Positions 28,001-36,400 of a stretch of DNA of 64,000 nucleotides are shown here, in pieces. The stretch is from the NCBI GenBank assembly GCA_020632295.1, contig JACKFU010000002.1, positions 186,001-250,000 on the forward strand, read 5' to 3'. Below the pieces are notes generated by a model. The model was given only the letters and a program-made list of their open reading frames with translations. It searched no databases and was not told the DNA's origin. A program made the translations under genes and the position numbers. Numbering within the stretch: the first letter of the stretch is position 1; the number at the start of each line of letters is the position of its first letter. This DNA comes from Candidatus Peribacteria bacterium (GTDB lineage: Bacteria > Patescibacteriota > Gracilibacteria > Peribacterales > Peribacteraceae).

Positions 28001-30066
28001 AGCCGGTAGATACACGTTTGCAACATCTTGTCAGTGTGGCAAGCACCCCGTCTGTTGTTCGAGACATTTACGTTGAACGAATATTTCGCAATGAGCTTGC
28101 CAAAAAGCCATCCAATCAGGAAATCGTTGCGTTGGGGGAAAAACTGCTACCGCTATTTTCCAGACAGTCTGAACTACGTGATCCGTTTGCGATACGTACT
28201 CTCGAAGCGACAATTGCACAGGATAAGAGTGTCATAGAGGAATATGAGAAAGGCAGAAGTCACATTGAAATGCATTTGCCTGAGCCTTCGCTTGCCAGAA
28301 ATTACTTCCTTGACCAACTGGAAGCGAACGCACGTCTAACACCAGCACAATTGGAAGAACTACGTGCCCTGCGAGTTACCCCAGAAGGGCAGAAGCAGAA
28401 GGGAGAAAGTTCGCCTGCTGCCTTCATTCACAGCAAACTGGCGGAGTCGAACAGGGAGGAGAGAATGAAAACCTACATGTGGATGACGGGAATATCCTCA
28501 GAGAAACCAAAGAACGTACTCAAACTTGAAGAAGAGTTGGACGGTCATGCAGACAACTTCCCAGCAGCATTTGCCAGTCTAACCTCGTCAGAACAGGAGG
28601 TAATGATAAAGAGATTGTGTTTAGGAGACGAAGGAATACTGGACACCGCAACAGTGGTCGAAGACCAAAAAGAAGCTGTCGACGGACAGAGACGCCTGTT
28701 TCTCGAAAAGTTATCCGAAGAATTGTTTCCTAGCGATGTTGAAGGATCAGCAACTTTCCGCAGTATCTTCGTCAATGTCATCACGGAGGCAGAGCCAGCA
28801 AAAGGAGCACAGTTACTCTCAAAACTCACCTCACAACTCACCAAACACGCACGAGAGGGAACAAAGCTCGACTCGGCTTCCACCGCAGCCTTGGTACTGG
28901 GTGAATGCGGAGTTGTTGGAAAGAAAGTAGCGCAGAGCCTTGCTGAACTTCCATGGGTTCCTGCGGACTACAAAGAAGCGCTGAAGACTATGCAGAGTGA
29001 TGCTGAGGTCGTACATAAGAGATCGCTTGCTGCACTTGCAGAGGGAAATGGTCTCCTTGACGGAAGCAAGGGTGTAAAGATTGTCTCGTTCGACTCATTG
29101 CTCGGTGCTGCTTCAAACAAGCAAGCATGTTTGGTCACTGTTGAAATAACTGATCCAAGTTTGGGACACCCTGTTGGAACAAGACTTCAACTGGTCGGAA
29201 AGTTCAAGAGGCCATCTGCACAAAAATCGCAAAATGTGGATCACGATATTCACCTCCTTGAAACAATCCTCACAACCATCGAAGGACAGCAAGGTAGAAA
29301 GAGTATGCCCCCAGGTTTTTCAGAAGGTATTCGTGATGCAGTTACAAGAGAATTGGACTTTCCGAATGAAGCCGAGTTTGCAAAGGACATCAAAACGGAA
29401 TTGGCAGCAAAGCCGAAGAGTACATCCTACAAGGTAGCTGTGCCAGATATCGTATTCTCATCTCCTGATGTAATCTTGGAAACTGCTGCAAAAGGTATGT
29501 CATTCCGAGAGTATCTCGATGCGAAAAAGGCCAGAACACTCCCACCAGAATACCAGTCGTTGAATGAGAAGGCAGTTTCACAAACTGTACTCACGGAGTC
29601 GCTTGCTCAGTTACTCATTCGAGGAAATCTTCATGCTGACTTACACCCGGGCAATGTGTTCGTTGCACCTGATCGTACTGTGACACTTATTGACCTCGGT
29701 ATGCATGAACGGCTCACTCCCACTCAGCGACGTGCTGTTGGACAACTGCTTCTTTCACTCACGACTGGTTCAGGAAATCAAACCAATGCTGCGTTGAAGA
29801 GACTGGGATGGGACACAGAGTTACCTCTCAAGCTCGCTACGGGGGACTTTGCGGGAAACGTGGATAAACTCATTCTTGCTTCGCGTGAAGCGACGACACC
29901 GATGCCTCCTTTTGTTTCTTCCATCATTACTTCCACATCCAAGCTGGGAACGTATGCACAAGGTCTTTCCACCATAGAAGCGAGTGTCAGCGTAGCAAGA
30001 GCGCTGTCGGAGGGTATTCCCTCCATGAGAGATATTGTAGGGAGAGTCTTTGGTGGAAGAGGGTAA
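22027..30066 (+). CDS. Giant multidomain protein: coiled coil, membrane segment, M48-type protease, UbiB/ABC1-type kinase
   Basis: 2679 residues. Residues 1-260 are charged coiled coil. A hydrophobic region at about 658-710 (AAIIVATAAIVTIVATFGAA, then WAIAGAGAAGGIIG) should insert in a membrane. Residues about 970-1175 resemble an M48 zinc protease: H1071-E-L-E-H1075, third ligand E1106 in EELRAD, and the closing AHPETIDRIRHLE. Residues 1200-2280 are mainly helical with no family I recognise. The C-terminus resembles an ABC1/UbiB atypical kinase: K2300-VAQ2303 (a KxGQ-like motif), VGKFKRP with K2392, ELDFPNEA with E2448, HADLHPGN (D2538, N2543) and LIDLG with D2556. All key residues are kept. 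It lies in a recombinase island, so a role in transfer, conflict or host takeover is possible. Confidence 0.88.
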   Translation: MSPETHPENEHNIQREQQRLDELDAKRDSTIDIGEEREQLTQTYIKRVNDVQGHIRDLQKKIDVQKDMRAPHWQRLESVCLDVQGKLLERLSAIDEENIGRDVAAFNGAIDEFLSILKSAETYREEEGVTPEKPSLTSLEASISTLRSKRESKIDERSHVQDELRDIQEAIRQDTEALTTHAKRGDREYQPMIIERLTRHQEELTQVEQKLAVTSQDVTMLDIQITALQAQKEQEQGNTREADRLLIKLKERFGSALSAMHPGLWKKVGEAEQRLLFAEALSDFEQSLLRNKGNALQIAVEQQRRASIGEVDFLDQYRGYGLSLSKESPRIETSRRSSPSHLPFGQSLAFSQLVPSQRNSLLQLQLQPEIQLGTMRDGEVIVLQADAENKNEVQRPLLLAFRDKNGVVRLQDGNEVQQPVEIRPSTVGGMKSVYLSPEAQQMFERTPYGYRIALRNSPQRVAVQSWNAPSVRLLTTTDLAYVGTHEGDLFVKDGKEQLLTITNIGDLEKQREEQSRDVLRALDRDPSVQAIVGKTSAMQLHLQSIGELLSSGTAKGAEKAAEYVEYARSQARPLLALLNDPQFKGQLQAVKQQLQTLERTQFGFALGGIEREIVEQIDAIDDMVAVLENPDIRRMCETILDKSKFHPDTWAHWWKTEGVKFLAAIIVATAAIVTIVATFGAATPLWAIAGAGAAGGIIGSELAAEGVHLSYHVFDADVRSGKATFSDRSILGKYFEDQKVIDPVTGKERDMSFIFDVVNPYAQQFFVNFLITYATLGAGRWAAGKISLLAQNSKWIQTMTQNGGFQRMTQSLERIKAGFESIADKSLAHKIVMESLQEIGEEATEGGIQQGLNRIDARLGVLAGFLVATAQGIRVRSRVRGFGVEVPHGTSIEQAQQTLKVQLEAQGHSTKISGDTMVVTMWNGEKMEVEFLHVAENSNASEETVTSETDVEQVHSDISETLSESQLESNEAQSQELSPEVVTARENLRAQLEKSGEILPPEHPASQFLMRVTNRLGKPDDIAVICLDSEAWMAGYEPSSRTVVVSREFLRTVVKSIPDASEDHVAAVLAHELEHRHADVKEWEKAKKPFTNPTAYFSANFNHSEELRADAEGMEQLARTGYDPMAMIEMLDKVLGVGSGRGDRAHPETIDRIRHLENRLADDEHPIANIGKEHTPFDPELLNWIEQKSEVYDKTDELLSMNDEQLADALGSAETVEEFWTVLKVIKHREAVGEAKAIAGEDRLRGLYTNMIALEALESLCKCKVLNFEGDTDSELRKTEWARALNDAANKTQSPYKIRLESSVGLNDVLASSGHVERALRSASDREKTDTHELSSADRERLSEDLAKAEAYVQEKLQQLLSAAEEQQLPPREQHFLEHIKQTLESGQISPEILRAVYAGYDQEYVQQKRAKEDTERSERGMRGHDTAREPLTRDLRNPDVRERLEKDLELTVALHFAGKPEVSEEMVANLQNLLEKQHNLDSQSASALSRILLEGGSTQEWEQFTKAQSNDVLVRIIDALDHLPQSGFMRISPVRRSHDAYKASEENLPLVHSATHRGGSVRYRDYSFTDYSGVEAMQYIAGWELLSRGHPDGHLESQKQFLPPDQVTLSPAEWKAVTNAGVRGTESLMTTKAIQTFVEAGGDISKIPDEFREALQTSSSLPENLKPNELLTLLEHNPWDSDKLQVLIKKPVEQLVKNADKIEDKATLLQVLEKLHTQAKEEPCHVTDMQGYLVAMTPNGIAQKMLDLNLIEENKRVDEAVAELAEQGVCDSLYCISDNAEKRIAELSTEELHALAGEMDGIEGGGSFAIPLSAALRFTAEVPAEQRAKALREMHFSTSMIVVEELSSKYGMEERVEKIITTLKPGIQRDYYLVSLYERVSDQDAHSFANMIRPHLVSSPDAHNARQKATFSNAEYVKEKHTDEETDSFRGEGILHEQFPDLLQRRHSFATQGQQFSWKHGEGVYKRDGHPYQKFMAKELALAEEKVLSDEPVDTRLQHLVSVASTPSVVRDIYVERIFRNELAKKPSNQEIVALGEKLLPLFSRQSELRDPFAIRTLEATIAQDKSVIEEYEKGRSHIEMHLPEPSLARNYFLDQLEANARLTPAQLEELRALRVTPEGQKQKGESSPAAFIHSKLAESNREERMKTYMWMTGISSEKPKNVLKLEEELDGHADNFPAAFASLTSSEQEVMIKRLCLGDEGILDTATVVEDQKEAVDGQRRLFLEKLSEELFPSDVEGSATFRSIFVNVITEAEPAKGAQLLSKLTSQLTKHAREGTKLDSASTAALVLGECGVVGKKVAQSLAELPWVPADYKEALKTMQSDAEVVHKRSLAALAEGNGLLDGSKGVKIVSFDSLLGAASNKQACLVTVEITDPSLGHPVGTRLQLVGKFKRPSAQKSQNVDHDIHLLETILTTIEGQQGRKSMPPGFSEGIRDAVTRELDFPNEAEFAKDIKTELAAKPKSTSYKVAVPDIVFSSPDVILETAAKGMSFREYLDAKKARTLPPEYQSLNEKAVSQTVLTESLAQLLIRGNLHADLHPGNVFVAPDRTVTLIDLGMHERLTPTQRRAVGQLLLSLTTGSGNQTNAALKRLGWDTELPLKLATGDFAGNVDKLILASREATTPMPPFVSSIITSTSKLGTYAQGLSTIEASVSVARALSEGIPSMRDIVGRVFGGRG

Positions 30067-30259
30067 AGACGAAGGGCGCTACTCACTGATGACAAGGGAT
30101 ACAAAAGCCTTCAATGTGCCCTTAGTGTTCTGCAAACATTAGTGAACAGGATTAGTACCTTTTGCCCAATATGTGGGACAAAAACAATGTTGTAGGAGAT
30201 TTGCTTCCGAAGTTCACTCTCCATAGTGAAGCTTTCCAGGGTGCTATTAGTGCAATGCA

Positions 30260-30347
30260 TGGCGGAGGGAGAGGGATTCGAACCCTCGGGACCTTGCGGC
30301 CCAACAGTTTTCAAGACTGCCGCGATCGACCACTCTGCCATCCCTCC
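30260..30347 (-). tRNA. tRNA-Ser(TGA)
   Basis: On the minus strand the acceptor GGAGGGA (30347-30341) pairs with TCCCTCC, followed by discriminator G and an encoded CCA (30262-30260). The anticodon loop CTTGAAA carries TGA. A long variable arm and the T arm GAGGG-TTCGAAT-CCCTC are present. It reads TCA and related serine codons. It lies 193 bases after the giant gene and could mark the right edge of the island. Confidence 0.95.
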
Positions 30348-30466
30348 AAGGCCTAGTGTACAGCAGAACATTCTGGCTTGGTAGAGCCGTTATTATAATA
30401 ATATACTACTAAACAACTATTTATATTTTTCGCAACACTATCACTCCTCTCAAGAAGGCACTTTTT

Positions 30467-30475
30467 TGGTATAAT
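30467..30475 (+). promoter_or_regulatory. Extended -10 promoter of the 2708-residue surface protein
   Basis: TGGTATAAT lies 23 bases before the ATG at 30499, giving a leader of about 17 bases. The rest of the 30067-30498 gap holds the tRNA and an AT-rich stretch with no other gene I can support. Confidence 0.65.
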
Positions 30476-30498
30476 TATATGAAAACTCAATATTTTAA

Positions 30499-33400
30499 AT
30501 GTCTTTGCAAAAACAAAAACACAGTATTTCACTCCTTGCAGCCCTTGTCATTCTCACGGGAGGGCTGCTTGGTACTGCGCCTCGTATTTATGCAGATAGC
30601 AGCTGGTCCCCTACTCTCCTTGTTAATACAGAGGCATTTCAGATTATTGATGATACCAATAGCTCTGCAGACTTGTACCTACAATTCGGTGGTTCGCTTA
30701 ATAAGCGTCTAACGTACGACCGAACGCTTGAAACGTTTATTTTTGATGATGACCTGGAAATCATTGGTACTGCCTCTGGTATGCACCTCCATGCACAGGA
30801 TCTCCTTACATCGTCTGGAGATCTGATTGTCGAAGGAAACAGTGTATTGCACGGATATGTCGATATTTTTAATGTGACAGAAATTCATAGTTCAGCGTCT
30901 GGGCGTACACTCCATGCACAAGATCACCTCAGTTCGTCTGGTTCCCTTGCAGTAGAGGGTGGCATCTTTGGAGCTGGTCTTTCTGATTGTGATACAGCAA
31001 GTACAAGTAAACTGTTGTGGAATGCCGATGATGGCACCTTTAGCTGTGGCACAGATACCGATACTGATACGAATACACACTTCTCCGGGACGGGTTCTCT
31101 ACAAGCGTTCTTTGATAATCGCTATGTGGAAACTGCAGGTGATACGATGACAGGAGCACTCGTTATTTCACCGGAAACCGATACAACAAGTATGTTTGTT
31201 GTGAATGATGCTGATGGTGGAAACCCTGTCTTAAATGTTGACAGTACAAATGAACGTGTTGGTATAGGAACGGCGAGTCCTGCTGCCACCTTACAAGTTG
31301 GTGCCAGTAATTCCAGCAATCTCTGGGTTGGTTCGAATACTGCTGGCAACGGCGGCTCTTTGCTCATTGATGGTGGACGCCTACGAGCATACTACAATGC
31401 AGAGTCGTATCCTCGATTTGAACTCAATAGAGATATCGGCGGTAGCGCTCTTCCTGGTATTGGACTTGGTGGTGGTATTGCAGATGTCGATACAAACCTC
31501 TACCGCAGTGCAGCAAACATCCTTCGCACAAACGACTCTCTTCTCGTTGATGGAAACCTAGGCGTAGGAACAACCTCTGCAAAGTCGAAACTCGACGTGA
31601 TTGGAACGATGTCTGGTTCTTCCCTCACTGTTTCTTCACTACAAAACTGTGACACTATTGATACCGATGCTCAGGGTAACTTCTCGTGTGGTACAGATGC
31701 TGGTACAGTAGGATTTACGGGAACAGGAGCCCTACAAGCGTTCTTTGATAATCGCTATGTGGAAACTGCAGGTGATACGATGACCGGTGCGCTTGTAATT
31801 AATACAGAAACAGATAGTACGGCTGGATTCCAAGTAAACGACGCTGATGGTGGAAACCCTGTCTTTAACGTAGACACAACAAACGAACGTGTGGGCATTG
31901 GAACATCGGCACCAAACAATACGCTTACCATTGGTAATGCTGGAAATATTGCCATTACCTCATCAGACACTAATGCAAGAGGAGCTCTTATCTGGCAAGA
32001 CTCTACTCAAACACGAAAATGGGTAATAGGGTCTCGCCATGCGCTTGCGGGCGGGCAACTAGAGTTTAATGAAAACAACACGGATACACGGATGGTGATC
32101 GGTGCGGGCGGTAACGTTGGTATTGGTACAACGAGTCCTACAACAAAGCTTGAAGTTGTAGGAACTGCTTCAGGAGAACAACTCCACTTTGGAAGAGTAC
32201 TTACGGGGTCTGGATATGTATCGATCCGTAACACGACAGATAGTTCAACGGCATTCCAAATTAGTGATGCCGATGGAGGTAATCCTGTCTTTAACGTGGA
32301 TACAACAAATGAACGTATTGGTATTGGAACGGCGAGTCCTGCTGCAAAGTTGAGCGTTTATGGCTCAGACTCTGCGACCGTACCTATGCGTATCACAAAT
32401 GCTGATGCAGGGGGATCGTTCCCGTACATGTCGTTTATGGTAGGTGGCACTGCTGCATACGGAATATCTGATTGGGTCAAAGCGGGTATTATAGAATCTG
32501 ATGCCGATGGAGGTCTTGTGCTTGGATCGTATGGAAATAGTCTCAAAATGTATGCTGGTTCTGGTCGCTCGTCACAAGTCACGCTTACAACAGCAGGTAA
32601 TTTAGGTATCGGAACAACAAGTCCATCGAACAAGCTTGAGGTTGTAGGAACTGCTTCAGGAGAACAGCTCCACTTTGGAAGAGTGCTTACGGGGTCTGGA
32701 TATGTATCCATCCGTAACACGACAGATAGTTCAACGGCATTCCAAATTAGTGATGCCGATGGTGGAAGCCCTGTCTTTAACGTAGACACAACAAACGAAC
32801 GTGTTGGTATTGGAACGGCGAGTCCAGGAGAAGAGCTTGATGTAAATGGACAAATTCGAATTAGTTCTACTGCAATCGACTCTCTACAAATCAATCGTGG
32901 AGATGGAAACTACATGACCATCGGAAATGACGGCAGTAATAACATGCGACTTACAGCAGTAGGATCTACTGCAGATATTATCTTGAAAACAAATGGAAGC
33001 GATAGAGTACTTCTAGATGAAAATGGTCAACTTGGTATTGGGACAACAAGTCCTGAAGCGAAGCTTGATGTTGTGGGAACAGTATCTGGCTCTGCACTTA
33101 CGTTTAGTAACCCAAGTGGAACAAACTATATTATGGGTGATGTTGGTATTGGAACGGCGAGTCCCGATGCAGAACTTGAAATTCAGGACTCAGCAGGTAC
33201 CGCACAACTAACTCTCGATTCGAGTAATGGGTATTCTACGGTCGCAATGAAACGTAGTGGTAACTACCGATGGGAAATGACAAGTGATGGAGCTACTGAC
33301 GACTTATGGTTTAGAGAAGATGGAGCAGATGTTAGACTATCGATTCAGGAAGGGGGTAACGTCGGTATTGGGACAACAAGCCCAGCACAACTTCTTGAAG

Positions 33401-36400
33401 TCGCTGGAAACCTGAGATTATCTGGTAGCAACCGTTATATCTACGGAAGTTCACAACTCTTCCTTGCTCCTGCAGGGGGAAATGTCGCAGCATATGACGG
33501 ATCGACAAGAATGTACTTTGATGTCTACGACGGAGCAACACTTGGTGCACGTATCCATAGTAATGGAACATCGTATCTGAACGGTGGCAATGTCGGTATT
33601 GGGACAACAAGTCCTGAAGCGAAGCTTGATGTTGTGGGAGTACTATCGGGCTCTTCCCTCACTGTTTCTTCACTCCAAAATTGTGACACGATTGATACCG
33701 ATGCTCAGGGTAACTTCTCGTGTGGTACAGATGATGGTGCTGCTGGTTTTACAGGAACAGGTGCCCTACAAGCCTTCTTTGATAATCGCTACGTAGAAAC
33801 TGCAGGCGATACGATGACGGGGGCACTGGTCATTGAGACAGAATCTGTCACCAATTCTGGGGCATTATCCATTAAAGCAGTGGAATTCCAAACAGGTGCG
33901 TATCTTACTGCTTCAGGCTCTCCTGTTCTGGCTCTTAATAGCCAAACCACAAATGCATCTGCAGCTCCTCATATTCTCTTTGGATACAATAATATCTTCG
34001 ATACAAACCTCTTCCGCTCAGCAGCAAACACGCTGTATACCGATGGTAGCTTCTGGATTGGCGATACGGCATCGGGTACACATCTACATGCGAATGCGCT
34101 TTTGACAGGCTCTGGCTACGCCATTTTTAGAAATATTAATGATAGTACAACAGCATTTCAAATTAGTGATGCTGATGGTGGATATCCCGTGCTTAATGTC
34201 GATACGACCAATGAGTACGTTGGTATTGGTACCGCTAGTCCAAGTCAAAAATTGGACATAATGACTACAAGCGGCCATATTCAATTAAGACTTGGTAGCA
34301 ACGGTTCGTCAACGACGAACTTTGACATAGGACGAAACACAAACGGCTATTTAGAGTTTACTGGAAATCAAACGAACTATGCTGGTTATCGTTTTAATGC
34401 TTCTGCTGCTTCGCAAGGTTCGTTTGGTGCATATGACTTCAGAGACCAAGGGTCAAGCAGGCTGTTTATTGACACTGCCGGCAACGTCGGTATCGGGACG
34501 ACGAGTCCGTCCGGGAAGCTACAGGTTCAAAACAGTAGTGGAGTTGGATCGCTCTACCTAACTGCTAATCCTGCATCGAATTCAAATCTAATTTTTGGTA
34601 ATACGACAAACGAGCAAAGGGGTCAGGTACAATACTCAAATGCAAGCGACTATATGGCCTTTGTTACGGCAACCTCAGAAAGAGTTCGCATCGATTCTTC
34701 TGGCAACGTTGGTGTTGGAACGTCGAGCCCGTCCAGCAACCTCCATGTGAACTCCGATTCAGGTAACGCTACGATTCGTGTCGAAGCCTTAGATACCTAT
34801 GATCCGTCCGTAGCATTTTATGAAAGTTCTGAATCATTAGCACAGTTAGTTTACGACGAGAGTGCTTCTGATTTGGTTTTACGCAATAACCGATCTGGAA
34901 CTAACTCTGATGTTATTTTTGCAACTGGCGATGCGGGAAGTGCCGTTACCATTAAAGGTAGCGGAGTCGTCGGTATTGGGACAACAAGTCCAGAGACAAA
35001 GCTAGAAGTTGTCGGGACAATTAGCGGTTCCAGCCTGTCTGTTGGCTCTATTACAGGCGATCTCATTCCTGCGACAGATGATACATACAATATCGGTTCA
35101 GATACACTACGTTGGAGAGAGCTATACCTCTCTGGAGGCTCACTGCATCTTGGTGGAACAAGTGATGAGGCAGAAATTGGCTTCGATACAGTCAATGGCG
35201 CTATCACCTTCGATCCCGATGATGATGGCACAGCTGAAATGGTAGTGGATGATAGTGGCAACGTCGGTATCGGGACAACGAGTCCACAAGGAAAACTGCA
35301 AATTACCGATTCATCAGCAGCAGATCTCAGAGTTCAACGAACATCTGACTCTACTGATGCAACAGCAGAGATTAAATTTAAAGTGTCTACAAACACTGAG
35401 GACAACTATTATCGTACAGGAATTTTTGCAAAGCGTCGTAGTGATGGTTACGCAGATCTGGTTCTTGCTACGACAAATGGCAACTCTGTATCAGCATCCG
35501 ATGCAAAACTTACTATTCTCAAGGATGGCAACGTCGGTATCGGGACGACATCGCCTACAACCAAACTCGAAGTTACCGGAACTGCTTCAGGAGAACAACT
35601 CCACTTTGGAAGAGTGCTTACGGGGTCTGGATATGTATCTATCCGTAACACGACAGATAGTTCAACGGCGTTCCAAATTAGTGATGCCGATGGTGGAAGC
35701 CCCGTCTTTAACGTAGACACAACAAACGAACGTGTTGGTATTGGAACCTCCAGTCCAGGATACAAACTTGAAATTGCCGGTTCTGCAAATGCCATTAAAG
35801 TACCAGAAACTGCCTATATGCAATATGGCGATACATGGGGTGCTGGGGCATTCTATCTGCAAAATGGTGCTACAACACTTGCAACCTTCCAGTCATCTGG
35901 AGTGGAGTTTAGTACAGGTGTGGAGTCGAATGCGGGTACGGTTGCCCTTCCTGATTATCGTTTCAGAAATGACACGGACAACGGACTCTACCTGGCTGGG
36001 ACAAATGCCATTGGTTTAGTAACTGCAGCAACCGAACGCATTCGAATTGATTCATCGGGAAACGTCGGTATCGGCACGACGAGTCCAGGAGATAACCTAC
36101 ACGTATATGGAGGTATTCGCTCCGAAGATGACGGTGGAGACACCCTATTCTCTGGTTACAACCAAGCAGGCAATAAAGTATTTGATGTAGAGGCACTAGG
36201 CTCTCCTGCATACGGAGTACTGAACATGTATAACAACGGATCAGAGACTGTCCAATTGCACTCGTATGGATCAAGTTACTTTACTGGTGGCAACGTTGGT
36301 ATTGGAACTACGACTCCGGGTGTTGATGTAGCTGGGTTGTCGCCAGTTGATTACGGTCATCTTGAAGTCGCTGGAGCAACTCCTTATCTCACCATTGATG

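Noticed and set aside
30111..30371. 86-codon minus-strand ORF
   Set aside because: It reads straight through the tRNA-Ser(TGA) gene and has no coding features.
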